A stretch of 64,000 nucleotides of DNA from Glandiceps talaboti (taxonomy: Eukaryota > Hemichordata > Enteropneusta > Spengelidae): NCBI RefSeq assembly GCF_964340395.1, contig NC_135567.1:7851158-7915157 (forward strand). Reading direction: 5' to 3'. Position numbers and translations under genes: made by a program. Below, piece after piece: positions 1 through 12,969 of the stretch. Each line of letters opens with the position of its first letter. Positions within the stretch are counted from its first letter, which is position 1. The notes under the pieces were generated by a model. The model did no database searches, was not told where the DNA came from, and worked only from the letters and a program-made list of their open reading frames with translations.

Positions 1-1996
1 ACATACATGTACATATACTGTTATACATGTGCAATCTTATTGAATATATATTTTAATGAGCCATTTGTGATAGTTTTGATTAGAATGGACTTCAATGCAA
101 GGATTACATGTCTTGTTAAAACAATATTACAGAGTTTGTTGCAATACAGAAATGAATCATTTATACCATTCAGGTATCTCCCCTTATACCTCAATGATAA
201 TATTACCTTAACTACCATGCTCATAACTAGTGAAATCTCACAAAGGTGTAATAGACCATGTATTTGTTGAGAGACTATAACATGAACCAATATGATGAAC
301 TGACAAATCCCATTTTAATATAATTACATTATCATTTCAAATCTAAAAGGGACAGCACCTCCTTCACTGAGCTTTACCATCTATTTAGTGTAAATGGGTT
401 TGTATATTGACATACAAATGTAATTATCCAAACACTCCAAAAACTGTCAAATGAACCTTCTTCTTTTTTTTCAACATTTTAAAGACTCAAGCATCACAAC
501 TACACCAAAGTCAATTGTTCGTCAGTTAACAGTTACACAAGCCAATATCAAATGTTGAATACAACTTAAATATGTTTACATTCTTCAGATATTTTGTGAT
601 GTAATCTAACAGGATTTCACTTACGCTAAGTTTTAATTAGACATGATAACTGACAAGACTATCTATCATAACATCTCTGTAGACCACAATAACAAAACTA
701 TTGGAAAAAAAGTTACAAGTACTGAATACAACTTTTGTCAGAAGAGCAAAACACTTCCTTGTTAAATAACCAGAAAGAGTTTTGAAAAGAATCAATATCT
801 GTGACCCTGTCATATTCTTACACAGTTTTATAAGAAAGAGATGACAGTAATATATCATCATTTATTTTGTGTACTATATAATACGCTGAAGAACATTCAT
901 ATGATTTTAGATTTTTTTGCAAGGATCAGTTTCACAAGAATAATATATAATCCACTATAAGTGTATACATTAATTTTGACAAATATATCTCGGCTAATGA
1001 TAAAAAATTATAATATAATGAATGTTCTCTAGCACTTTAGGGGAGGGAAGGGACAGGGGAAATCAGGCCTGGACTGTTACGTAAAAGGTGACCCTCCCCA
1101 GATTCAGTTTAGCCAAAAGTGTCCTGCCCTAAATTTCCTTCCTTAAAATATGGCCCTTCCTCAGTTAAATATTTTTAAAACATGGTTTGAATGCTGTCAG
1201 ACATGGAAAGGGACTGGAATCAATTGGTTTAAAAGAAGTAATCCCACTGCTTCCACCACATTGAAAGTTTTAAAGGCATTGGTTATTTCTCCAACTACTA
1301 CTACCACAGTATATTTGTGTCAACTCATTGCATTAATCAGTACCTGTGTTTGGATTTCAATGACTGAGTTGCAGGCCAGAACATTAACTCCAAAATACTA
1401 GTTGGCTCCAAATGTTGTCATTGGGACTGTCAACATATCTAAACATTATCCCTAATACCTTACCCAACTGTTCCCGTTTTACTCCTGTGAGACCCACTTC
1501 TCTCCTCACAACTGATAATTAATTCACTATATGCCATATGGTTGTCAGCAGCGGTTTGATGACATGGTTTGATATGATACCTAACCATAAACCAAAATTT
1601 AAGGCAACACTGGGTTGTTCATTACCATGGTTACAAGGGTGATATAGTAAAAGTGAAATAACAATGCAAAGATAATATTATTTTTTAGGGCTCACTAATT
1701 GTACCCGTACCAACTATATTGCATGGTTAGGCTGTTTATTACAAGGATGTTATAGTAAAAGTTAAATATGTTTTGAGCACCTCATACCCATAGCTAACTA
1801 CAATATTATTTGTTGAGGTCACTAAGTGTTCACTTACTGGCTATATCGCATGGTGTTTGTATACAATGCGGAGCAATAGGATTTTTTTAACAGCCAAAAA
1901 TAATGCTAAGCTAGAAAATAAAGTTAGTCAAAGTGAAATGTGTTGCTCCCCTCATCTCATTTCCTAAAATATGGACTCCCCCAAGAAATGATTTGT
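1..1996. other. AT-rich sequence without recognisable gene
   Basis: No exon, RNA gene or known repeat could be supported here. The short open stretches (largest 83 codons at 1,150-1,401) have no recognisable domain and unremarkable composition. Around 1,600-1,850 there is a loose, diverged tandem similarity (two stretches with 'tatagtaaaagt' followed by a 'ctaact/ccaact' stretch), too weak to define a unit. The position is consistent with intron or downstream flank of the minus-strand ankyrin gene, but nothing proves it. Confidence 0.5.
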
Positions 1997-3272
1997 AAAA
2001 ATACTGCCAATGGCATTGTAGCACAACTGTACAGTTTTTGAAATGTTTATCCATATGCTAGTCCATGCTAAAAATAGGTGTTCATTTACTGAATGACTAC
2101 CCAGTTGCCTAGCCAACCATGTTCCTATCTTTGCGATATGCGCTATCATTTGGCTGTTACTATGCGCGTTGTCATGTTGTTAGATATATTTGCATACATT
2201 TTTGCTTTTTTTGTTCACTTGTGTATGAATTCCTGATATTATCTTTGCAAAATATGTCATCATTTGGCTGTTGCTATGGGCGTGGTCTTCTTGCTAGACA
2301 TATTTGCATACATTTTTAAATGTTTATTAATTTATCTTTCAATTCCTGTTATCTTTTCAATATACATGATTTGGCTGTTACTATGGGCATGGTCTTGTTG
2401 CTAGGCAAATTTACGTACATTTTTTGAATGTTTATTCAATTGTGTATTATTCCGTTGTTATCTTTGTGAAATACACGACCGTTTGGTTGTTGCTAAGGGC
2501 GTGGTCATGGTTGCTAGGGATATGTGCATACATTTTTTGAATGTTTACTCACTTGCCTACCAGATGTTGTTATTTGACCAAAATATACTGCCAATTGATT
2601 GTTGGTGAGGGCGTGGTCTTGGTTGTTATTATGTTAAGGCCAATTGTGTCAAAATATTTTGAAGGAAATCTGCAGAATAACAATTCTAGAAACATCTCAC
2701 AAAGTTTCAGTCTCATTGACCAAGTACTTTGTGAGATACAAGTTTGTGACCCAAAATAAACATTTTTAAACATAATTTGCATATCACTCTTGACATCATT
2801 GTATCCTTAATATTTCTTCATCTATACATCCCTAGATACATTCCCATTAAATTTCAGTCCAATCTGCTCAGTATTTTTGGAATTATTGGTTTTTGACCAA
2901 AAAAGACACATGTTTAGCCCTAATCATCATGTCATGAACAAATCTGACTTTACACACCCCTTAAGAATGTTCCCACCAAATTTCGCACCAATCTGCCCAG
3001 GAGTTTCTAAGTTTGAGGGTTTTTTTTTTACCAAAAATCACATTTTGTTACCCAAATCACACACCTGTAATGCGATTATTTTCATTTGAACAATTTCCCA
3101 ACTAGACCCCACAAGTAATGTCTCCACCAAATACCAAGGCAATCAGGTTGGCAGTTTTCGAGTTTAAGTAATCCACACACATACACAGACAGACAGACAG
3201 ACAGATGGACAGACACCGCTCGATGCCTATAGCACTACTGAACCTACATTGTAGTTCAGTTGTACTAAAAAG
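1997..3272 (+). mobile_element. Helentron-like non-autonomous element (HINE), copy A
   Basis: Starts with the 5' signature '...GCCAATGGCATTGTAGCACAACTGTAC' near 2,005-2,030 and ends with a hairpin, TAGCACTACTGAAC / GTTCAGTTGTACTA, at about 3,229-3,268. Between them are several copies of a module of about 110 bp (GGCTGTTGCTATGGGCGTGG, then GTTGCTAGG, then ATTTGCATACATTTT), a run of diverged modules containing TTTGCATAT and ACCAAATTTC, and a GACA microsatellite at 3,186-3,206. Subterminal inverted repeats, internal tandem modules, a microsatellite and a 3' stem-loop together match the architecture known for DINE-1/HINE elements mobilised by Helentrons; that family assignment is inference. The 3' flank is shared with copy C, so A and C are related by segmental duplication. 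Confidence 0.6.
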
Positions 3273-3329
3273 AGACCCCACCCCCTCCTAATTCCCCCAA
3301 CCCTCCCCTTATTAATTACTGAAGGCTTC

Positions 3330-3590
3330 CTAATTTAACTTGTTTCATCCCTAATGTTCAATTTAATAAGATTTGCTTTTTAAAACTATATACAATAGAA
3401 TCTAGTTATCCTGAAACAGCATTCTGGCTTGGTACAAATCTTATTCATATTGCTACATCTTACTATCACTCACAACAAAAATCCTACCAACATTACTATA
3501 TGTGGTACATTTCTTTCTGTAAAAATACCATTATTTTAGCATATCATCACCAACTAAGTATATATTGTTACTCAATATATATACTTATGT
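3330..3590 (+). repeat. Duplicated flank, partner of 10,035-10,262
   Basis: Continuous similarity with 10,035-10,262: both contain TTTTTAAAACTATATACAAT, CATATTGCTACAT, AAAATCCTACCAACATTACT and AACTAAGTATATATTGTTAC in the same order. Both lie immediately 3' of a HINE copy in the same orientation, so the element and flank were copied together. Confidence 0.8.
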
Positions 3591-3598
3591 ACAATTAA

Positions 3599-3745
3599 CA
3601 TACATACATACATACATACATACATACATACATACATACATGTACATACATACATACATACATACATACATACATACATACATACATACATACATACATA
3701 CACACACATACATACATACATACATACATACATACATACATACAT

Positions 3746-3780
<35 letters not shown>

Positions 3781-4126
3781 TACATACATACATACATACA
3801 TACATACATACATACATGCTTGCATGCATGCACGCATGCATGCACGCACACACACACACACACACATACATACATACATACATACATACATACATACATA
3901 CATACATGCACACACACACACACACATACACACATACATACATACATACATACATACATACATACATACATACATACATACATGCACACACACACACATA
4001 CACACACACACACATACATACATACATACATACATACATACATACATACATACATGCACACACACACACACACATACACATACATACATACATACATACA
4101 TGCATACATACATACATACATACATA
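3599..4126 (+). repeat. (CATA)n / (CA)n compound microsatellite
   Basis: About 530 bp of CATA tetranucleotides interspersed with CA runs and a few CATG and CACG variants. It is open in several frames on both strands, giving apparent 100-210 residue proteins made only of Tyr, Ile, His and Thr or Met, Tyr, Val and Cys; these are artefacts. A second CATA block of about 60 bp lies at 4,251-4,309 after 120 bp of non-repeat sequence. Confidence 0.97.
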
Positions 4127-4461
4127 ATGCGGATTTATAATGCACCTTTCCTCCTGTGATCTCAAGGTGCTCACAATTATTACCATGATTACCCCTGGCA
4201 CGGATCAATGGCAGCACAACGGCCCTTTATACTTCCTCAACGCCCTGGGGAGCATACATACATACATACATACATACATACATACATACATACATACATA
4301 CATACATAAATAACAACATGTTATTTATCAACAATCACAAATATACAGACATGAATTATATACTATATAGCATACTAATCACAACTATCAATGTATAATT
4401 TTGACTGATGTGTAAATACTGGTAGCCAACCATCACCCGTAATGAGGCCTGAAAGAATCAT

Positions 4462-4792
4462 TTGTTTGGTTCTGGTTACCCGACCCCCACCTAGCTTTTC
4501 ACTGCCGACCCTAAACCGACCCTTTACGCATTCAAAAAAAATCGCAAAAATTGTTAAGTTTCACGAGAAACAGTGGATGCGAAAACTGACAATAATTTAA
4601 AAAGACAAAATAAAACTGTTCTTCCAATCTGCCATGGCTGTACATCTGATGAGGAGAAACCAATAACACAGAGACCATTTGGAAAACAATAGAAAACCTG
4701 AACTAGACACTCACACTCACACATGAAAAAAACAAACAACAAATCTACCTATCCCACCTATTCTAAAATTGAGCGTAGTAGGAACCACACAA
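4462..4792 (-). mobile_element. MITE, TTGTKTGGTTCCGGTT family, copy 1
   Basis: The left end reads TTGTTTGGTTCTGGTT and the right end GGAACCACACAA, inverted repeats of each other. The whole element is the reverse complement of the copy at 15,226-15,553 (shared landmarks: a block rich in CACCTAGCTTT, a T/A-rich middle, and the complement of TCTGTATGAGTGTCTAGTTCAG). It has no coding capacity. The superfamily is not identifiable by eye. Confidence 0.7.
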
Positions 4793-5458
4793 TTTAAAAT
4801 AGAATTACAATGGAGTGACTAATTGTAATGTATTAGAATAATTAGATTGTACTTTATTTCAGTTAATTATGTCAATATTTAATTGAAATGGTGTGCTATA
4901 TTCTTCATGTATACATATTTATCAGTTGACACATATTCATAGATATTTTAAGCAAAATCACACAACACAGATATAAACTAAGATATTTGTTATAAACTTT
5001 GGTTCTTGAGTTATTTCATGATTTCATATCACAAACATACCAAGGTGTTCATTACCTCACATAAAACTAAGTGAATACATATTCATGTTTCAGCTAATAC
5101 ATGTGTATCTGTTGACTCCCATGAATCCATAGCAAAGACAAACACTGAACAATGTCTGAGCAAATTGATAGGGGGCACAGTTTGTCAAATATTTTATTCA
5201 CCTGAAAGTAGTTAATAAAACCCTAAATATTCTAGTATATTTTTAATATGGACACATACCATCTATGGTTATTTTTGAGGCATCGACGCAACAATACAAT
5301 CAATGCTGATAGAATGATAGCAAATAAAATGTTTCATTTGATATATTTGAATTATTATAAAATGAAATTATTATTCTTGTCTTCCTAATTGTTGTGTCCC
5401 TAAACTGGTATGTCCCCATTAGTAATGATATAGCCACATGGCTGTTGAGTGTTGACTG

Positions 5459-5561
5459 CCAAATAATCGCCCTGAGCTTCTATTTAGTTCCTCTGTTGTG
5501 GTTCCGAATTTGCTGATTTTCCGAATAGTGGCCCAGGGCTAGTTTTCGGAAAACTCCGGTA
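5459..5561 (-). mobile_element. Solo transposon end, ACCGGAGTTTTCCGAAAAC family
   Basis: Read on the minus strand this starts ACCGGAGTTTTCCGAAAAC and ends near GGGCGATTATTTGG about 100 bp inward. The same start and inner landmark recur on the plus strand at 60,772-60,830. It looks like one terminus or a very short internally deleted copy of a DNA transposon; no matching opposite end was found nearby. Confidence 0.5.
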
Positions 5562-5664
5562 TATAATACAATAATTATTGTCATCTTGCATTGCTACTAT
5601 AGTTGATTACACAATACAGATTTTCTTGACATTTTTAAAGTGAAAATACAATAAATTGTAATAT

Positions 5665-5770
5665 GGGATATTTCTTTTAGGTCTGTTCATATAGCTTGAA
5701 TATAGTTGTGAATTAACTTTGACTTTACACAGGTAATCCCCTCGGCTAATCACATCTCTAGTCTGTGAAT
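5665..5770 (+). repeat. Duplicated segment, partner of 10,850-10,945
   Basis: Shares TCTGTTCATAT, GCTTGAATATAGTTGT, GGTAATCCCCT and GGCTAATCACATCTCTAG in order with 10,850-10,945. At the 10.9-kb copy an ankyrin exon begins about 145 bp further on; at this copy the 46-bp satellite starts about 75 bp further on and no exon is seen. Confidence 0.8.
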
Positions 5771-5844
5771 AAATCTGTACTTTACAATTTATTAAAAGGT
5801 CACCATGCATGAAAAGCTTGATTACTTGTGATTAGCTGTGTTGA

Positions 5845-7832
5845 CTGTTTACAATTCACTTTCCTGTATGTGCAGTGTACTACAATTACTCTGTTTACAA
5901 TTCACTTTCTTGTATGTACAATGTACTACAATTACTCTGTTTACAATTCACTTTCCTGTATGTACAATGTACTACAATTACTCAGTTTACAATTCACTTT
6001 CTTGTATGTACAATGTACTACAATTACTCTGTTTACAATTCACTTTCCTGTATGTACAATGTACTACAATTACTCTGTTTACAATTCACTTTCCTGTATG
6101 TGCAGTGTACTACAATTACTCTGTTTACAATTCACTTTCCTGTATGTGCAGTGTACTACAATTACTCTGTTTACAATTCACTTTCCTGTATGTAGTGTAC
6201 TACAATTACTCTGTTTACAATTCACTTTCCTGTATGTACAATGTACTACAATTACTCTGTTTACAATTCACTTTCCTGTATGTACAATGTACTACAATTA
6301 CTCTGTTTACAATTCACTTTCTTGTATGTACAATGTACTACAATTACTCTGTTTACAATTCACTTTCTTGTATGTACAATGTACTACAATTACTCTGTTT
6401 ACAATTCACTTTCCTGTATGTACAGTGTACTACAATTACTCTGTTTACAATTCACTTTCCTGTATGTGCAGTGTACTACAATTACTCTGTTTACAATTCA
6501 CTTTCCTGTATGTACAATGTACTACAATTACTCTGTTTACAATTCACTTTCCTGTATGTGCAGTGTACTACAATTACTCTGTTTACAATTCACTTTCCTG
6601 TACGTACAATGTACTACAATTACTCTGTTTACAATTCACTTTCCTGTATGTACAATGTACTACAATTACTCTGTTTACAATTCACTTTCCTGTATGTGCA
6701 GTGTACTACAATTACTCTGTTTACAATTCACTTTCCTGTACGTACAATGTACTACAATTACTCTGTTTACAATTCACTTTCCTGTATGTACAATGTACTA
6801 CAATTACTCTGTTTACAATTCACTTTCTTGTATGTACAATGTACTACAATTACTCTGTTTACAATTCACTTTCCTGTATGTACAATGTACTACAATTACT
6901 CTGTTTACAATTCACTTTCCTGTATGTACAGTGTACTACAATTACTCTGTTTACAATTCACTTTCCTGTATGTACAATGTACTACAATTACTCTGTTTAC
7001 AATTCACTTTCCTGTATGTACAGTGTACTACAATTACTCTGTTTACAATTCACTTTCCTGTATGTACAGTGTACTACAATTACTCTGTTTACAATTCACT
7101 TTCCTGTATGTACAATGTACTACAATTACTCTGTTTACAATTCACTTTCCTGTATGTACAATGTACTACAATTACTCTGTTTACAATTCACTTTCCTGTA
7201 TGTACAGTGTACTACAATTACTCTGTTTACAATTCACTTTCCTGTATGTACAATGTACTACAATTACTCTGTTTACAATTCACTTTCTTGTATGTACAAT
7301 GTACTACAATTACTCTGTTTACAATTCACTTTCCTGTATGTACAGTGTACTACAATTACTCTGTTTACAATTCACTTTCCTGTATGTACAATGTACTACA
7401 ATTACTCTGTTTACAATTCACTTTCTTGTATGTACAATGTACTACAATTACTCTGTTTACAATTCACTTTCCTGTATGTACAGTGTACTACAATTACTCT
7501 GTTTACAATTCACTTTCTTGTATGTACAATGTACTACAATTACTCTGTTTACAATTCACTTTCCTGTATGTACAGTATACTACAATTACTCTGTTTACAA
7601 TTCACTTTCTTGTATGTGCAGTGTACTACAATTACTCTGTTTACAATTCACTTTCCTGTATGTACAGTGTACTACAATTACTCTGTTTACAATTCACTTT
7701 CCTGTATGTGCAGTGTACTACAATTACTCTGTTTACAATTCACTTTCCTGTATGTACAGTGTACTACAATTACTCTGTTTACAATTCACTTTCCTGTATG
7801 TACAATGTACTACAATTACTCTGTTTACAATT
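5845..7832 (+). repeat. 46-bp minisatellite, about 43 copies
   Basis: Unit of 46 bp built around ACAATTCACTTTCCTGTATG, then TACAATGTACTACAATTACT, then CTGTTT. Variants are confined to a few positions (CCTG/CTTG, TACA/TGCA, AATG/AGTG), and one unit near 6,193 lacks 3 bp. The unit is not a multiple of three and has no stop in any plus frame, so three overlapping ORFs of 547-714 codons arise; they cycle through the same peptides and are not evidence for a protein. High copy identity implies recent expansion or ongoing homogenisation. Confidence 0.95.
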
Positions 7833-7883
7833 TTTTCAGTGTTCTGCAAAAATAGACTTGGTCTGTGTATTTTACATTTTTTA

Positions 7884-8548
7884 GAAAATAGCGCCAATGG
7901 TGTTGTAGCACAACTGTATTTAGCTGCTATGGGGGTGGTTGTTGCTAGGCATATTTGCATACATTTTTGGAACCTTTATTAACTTCCCTGCCCTTCCCAC
8001 TTTTCATCTTTCCAATATAAACCATTATTTAGTTGCTGCTATGGGCCGGGCTAGATATATCTGCATACATATTTTTGAATCTACATTCACTTACCTACCA
8101 ATCCCTGTTGTTATCTTTGTAGTATGCATCATTTTACTGTTTCTAAGGGCATGGTCATGGTTGCTAGGGCATAATGTTTTCAACCATAAATGAAGAATAA
8201 CATTTCCAGAAACATCCCCACTAACTTTTCAACCCATTCACCTTGCAATTTCAGTTTCAAGATACATTTGTAAGTTTTCACCAAAATTGACATTTTTAGA
8301 CCTAATTTTCACATCATTGATGGGATCATCATGTTTTGACCAATTCTTAATATAAACACACTGAAGAATGTTCCAATCAATTTCAGCCCAATATCCTCAG
8401 CAGTTTTGGAATTAAAGATTTTTGATCAAAAAATACACATTTTAGACCTAATTTTCACATCACTGATGAGCTCATCATGTTATGAACAATTCTTAGTTTA
8501 AACAACACTACGAATGTTCCCATCAAATTGGACACCAATCTGCCCAGT

Positions 8549-8611
<63 letters not shown>

Positions 8612-8662
8612 TGCCATGCCTGTAGCAGTACTGAACCTAAGAAGCTCAGTTGTGCTAAAAAA
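7884..8662 (+). mobile_element. Helentron-like element (HINE), copy B
   Basis: Has the 5' signature CGCCAATGGTGTTGTAGCAC, the GGGGGTGGTTGTTGCTAGGC module, diverged TTTTGACC and ACATTTTTAGACC modules, a (CA)n tract at 8,551-8,608, then CCATGCCTGTAGCAGTACTG and CTCAGTTGTGCTAAAA as the degenerate 3' hairpin. It lies about 50 bp after the 46-bp satellite and in the same orientation as all other copies. Confidence 0.6.
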
Positions 8663-9054
8663 GATTTGCTAAAAAGATGGTACATATTTTTAAAACAAAT
8701 ACTAACAAAATACCCATTTCTCATCCATACAGGATTAGTTATGTTATGTACAAAGTGTTTTTCAGCAATCATTATGAACATCAGATCACAAACAAATTTT
8801 CATATAATTCCTGATTATTAAAACTACACTAGCTCTATTTTTTCTAATCAAAACAATCAACAATATATACGTATAAATCTGTTGAATAACTTATCAAATG
8901 AGATTGCACTTGTTAATTTGTGGGTAATCAAATCTGTATGTAGTATAAAAACGTTGGGGTGGTGATATATGGTCTAGACCATCAAATACTGTAATTGTAT
9001 TTGATTCTGTGCACACTTATACATATATGTACACATAGATGTTTACTGGGGTGT

Positions 9055-10004
<950 letters not shown>

Positions 10005-10034
10005 GATCTAATGAGTGTTCTTTAGCACCATAAT

Positions 10035-10262
10035 GTTTATTTAAATGAATTTCAATTTTTAAAACTATATACAATATAATCCAGTTGTCCTGAAACACAG
10101 CATTCTGTCTTGACAAACATATTATTCATATTGCTACATTTTACTGTCAGTCACAGCAAAAATCCTACCAACATTACTACTTGTGGTACATTTCTTTCTA
10201 TGAGATACCAGTATTTAAGCAGATCATCACTAACTAAGTATATATTGTTACTCCATGTATGT
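10035..10262 (+). repeat. Duplicated flank, partner of 3,330-3,590
   Basis: Same landmarks and order as 3,330-3,590 (see that entry). The CATA array and the MITE present after the 3.5-kb copy are absent here, so those were gained there or lost here. Confidence 0.8.
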
Positions 10263-10631
10263 TGACAATCTAAGACATTGGTAACCTATGCAAAAAAACA
10301 TGTAGCAATGTTGATAACATTTTGGTTCTCTACATTGTAGATGATGAAATGTAGTAATTCTAGTATAAATGTTGACATCCTATATGATAAATTTGTAGCA
10401 TAGTAAGATTTTGTGTTGAACCACACATTGAACCTTATCATACTGACAGAGTGTGAAATATTTGGCAGGATTGCAGAAATTACATGAGTGACCAAGTTGA
10501 GTGTATATTTCTGCTATCCTTTCAAAAGATTGTGTGGTTGTATATATCTCCCCCACCCCCTAAAATATCATGCACCCTAATTTGATGTTGCTCTCTAAAA
10601 TATCAATCTGTGAAACCATTGTTCACCAAAG

Positions 10632-10692
10632 CTGTTGCTAGGTATATTTGCATACATTTTTAGAATATTTATTCATTTGTCTATTAATCCCT
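10632..10692 (+). mobile_element. HINE fragment (single GTTGCTAGG module)
   Basis: GCTGTTGCTAGGTATATTTG followed by CATACATTTTTAGAAT and a TATTCATTTGTCTATTAATC stretch matches one internal module of the full copies. There are no ends, microsatellite or hairpin. Confidence 0.55.
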
Positions 10693-10849
10693 GTCCCCAC
10701 CCCTAAAATATCCCCCAACAAGTTTTTGTGAAAGCAGCCTTAATATCAAATTGTAAGCTTTATTGAAAAGAAGTATCATCCAATCACACAAACAGACCTA
10801 GTAGAAGTGAGTCACCAATGCAATGGTTGTGAATTGTGTGTTTCTGAAC

Positions 10850-10945
10850 TTTCTTTTACGTCTGTTCATATTGCTTGAATATAGTTGTAAATTAATTTTG
10901 AATAAACAAGGGTAATCCCCTAGGCTAATCACATCTCTAGCCTGT
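10850..10945 (+). repeat. Duplicated segment, partner of 5,665-5,770
   Basis: See 5,665-5,770. On the minus strand this lies in the intron just downstream of the ankyrin exon at 11,088-11,186. Confidence 0.8.
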
Positions 10946-11087
10946 TACAAAAACATGTCAAAATATAACTCTATAGAATTTCTATAGTTGTCTACAAAAT
11001 ATCTATAAAATCTTGACCTCACATTGGGATGTGTGTATATGTCACAGAGTAGATAAATAAGATATTAGTCATCTAAAATCAACTTAC

Positions 11088-11186
11088 GTAATCAGCAGCA
11101 TTTACTTGGGCCCCAGCTTTCAGCAACAATTTACAGATATCCAAATGCCCTTCATCAGCTCCATAATGTAGACTTGTCTTGTTGTA
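11088..11186 (-). CDS. Ankyrin-repeat exon (exon 4 of the minus-strand gene)
   Basis: A 99-bp phase-0 exon encoding exactly one 33-residue ankyrin repeat: YNK, then TSLHYGADEGHLDICKLL, then LKAGAQVNAADY. The hallmarks are T-x-LHYGA at the start of helix 1, GHLDICKLLL in helix 2, and AGAQVNAAD in the loop. On the minus strand it is preceded by an acceptor (AATTATAG) and followed by a consensus donor (GTAAGTTGA at 11,087 downward). Ankyrin repeats are protein-protein interaction modules; no catalytic domain is visible, so the function of the whole protein is unknown. It completes the half-repeat encoded by the exon at 23,732-23,824, 12.5 kb upstream. It was missed by ORF length because it is 33 codons. 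A paralogous exon lies at 54,859-54,951 with homologous intron on both sides. The reading frame and splice sites are intact, which argues for an active gene. Confidence 0.82.
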
Positions 11187-12060
11187 CTATAATTAAAAGA
11201 CACATTATGTATTAATCCTCCTGTTATAATATTGCAATGTATTATATCAATAATATGTGTAAATTTACTTGAAATGTTTCCCAAGTCTTATTATTATTAT
11301 TATATATAGATTGGTTAATGTTCACATAGAAAAAACTATGTATTTAAAATTTGACGTTATTTGTATTTATTACATGTAATGTGTACTGTAAAAGTATTTA
11401 TTTTGATAAAATACCTGTCAAAAGTCATTATAAAAATTGATGATATTTTTGGTAAAATCACAAACATTCCTAGACATGCACCTCAATAATATTCCCTGCC
11501 ATACTGTGTTCAAAATGGTCAAATGTGTCAATCACGGTACCATGTTCTGTATGGTACTTAACACATATTGTTACAGTGAACTTGTTCTTCTAAAAAATAG
11601 ATTCTGTCATATACAGGACATCACATTGTTTGGAACCAGAAAAAACGTTTGGGTATAATAATGTATCTGTTAAAACATTTGTGATAGGGATGTTTTGTTG
11701 TTGTTGTTGTTGCTGTTGTTGTTGTTGTTATTGTTGTTGTTATTGTTGTTGTTATTATTATTATTGTTGCTGTTGTTGTTGTTGTTGTTGTTTCATTTGG
11801 TTTTCACCACACCCTTCTAAAGTTCAGACTGTTCTGTGGTGCAACCTCTGTCAATAAAACCAAGTACATGTCATACAGATTCTTGTATTCAACCATTAAC
11901 CTTCTGGTACATGTCCATTACAATGAGTGTGTAGAATTAATGATACAAAAAATACTGATGGTCAAATCATTTTAAAGGCAGATGGAACACTACAAGTATG
12001 ACGTGTACAATGATATTTTAAGCATACCAAATATCATAAGATAAATTTTAGACGTAAGTA
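11187..12060. other. Intronic sequence with (GTT)n tract
   Basis: The first 250 bp or so (to about 11,420) are diverged homologues of 54,952-55,200, the intron upstream of the paralogous exon. A GTT/ATT trinucleotide tract occupies 11,695-11,791. No further exon is seen. Confidence 0.6.
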
Positions 12061-12062
12061 TT

Positions 12063-12069
<7 letters not shown>

Positions 12070-12102
<33 letters not shown>

Positions 12103-12150
12103 ACACACACACATTTCAACATGCCTATAGCACTGCCAACTCTAGTTATT
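12070..12150 (+). repeat. (CA)n with degenerate HINE 3' end
   Basis: A CA tract with one CATA interruption is followed by CATGCCTATAGCACTGCCAA, which resembles the tail of HINE elements after their microsatellite. The second hairpin arm is not preserved. Confidence 0.5.
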
Positions 12151-12837
12151 CCATGTTACAGAGAAATATCTTACTTAAAGACATCAAATTGGAATGAGTG
12201 TTTCATAGGAACTAGCTTAATTTGCAAAAAAATCATAGTGAATTAAGAGCAAAAAATGTTTGTTTTCAGTGAGCTGTTTTTTGATAATGACCAAGAAAAG
12301 AACTATAAACATGAATATAAATGTGCATAAATCAGAAAATTCAAAATGTTTTGCTACATTAAAAAAAAAGTCCTTAGTTCTGATAAATAACATGTTATTT
12401 GACAGCTCAATCAGGAGAATAAAGTGCTACTGTCAGAATATAACTACAATGCCCATTACTGAAAATGGTATTTTGCCAAATGTTACAAGAATTGTATGAT
12501 GGAAGAAGAATTCAGAATTCAGACCTCTTTTGGAAACGTCTGGAAGAATATTACTGTCTTGGAAAACTAGTGATTGTAAGAAAAAACACTGTATAACTTC
12601 ACAAGTTTCTTGGTAAATTCTCAAGAGAATGTATAAAAATGCCAAGATACCTTCTGACTTTATGCATGACTGTGTTCTTCTTTCAGAAACTAACTATGAC
12701 AACAATCTCTGCTGTAATGTCTACATGTGAATATGAAGAACTTCCAAAATTACTATTTTCTTGCAATTCTGGTAGTTGCTCAGACAACAATTTCCAACAC
12801 AGGAATCGTTATATTATGAAAACGTTTCTTTAATTTG

Positions 12838-12969
12838 AGTAGTATAAGAACTGATGGGACCAGCACCTTTGCTAGAAAACACAATACATGGAATGTCATG
12901 ACTTGAGTGTTAATGTCTGTGAGTATCATATTCTGGAAGTGTGGGCTTCCCATCAGTTCTTATACTACT
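12838..12969. repeat. 22-bp perfect inverted repeat, 88-nt loop
   Basis: 12,838-12,859 (beginning AGTAGTATAAGAACTG and ending ATGGGA) is the exact reverse complement of 12,948-12,969. The loop shows no further self-complementarity or ORF. Candidates are a foldback MITE, a hairpin RNA locus, or a capture event next to the adjoining HINE fragment. Confidence 0.85.

Noticed and set aside
3565-4217. Low-complexity proteins of Tyr, Ile, His, Thr or Met, Tyr, Val, Cys
   Set aside because: Translation of CATA/CA microsatellite.
5828-7982. Three overlapping plus-strand ORFs of 547-714 codons
   Set aside because: They are three frames of one 46-bp satellite without plus-strand stops; all three give the same rotating peptide and have no domain, start context or codon constraint.
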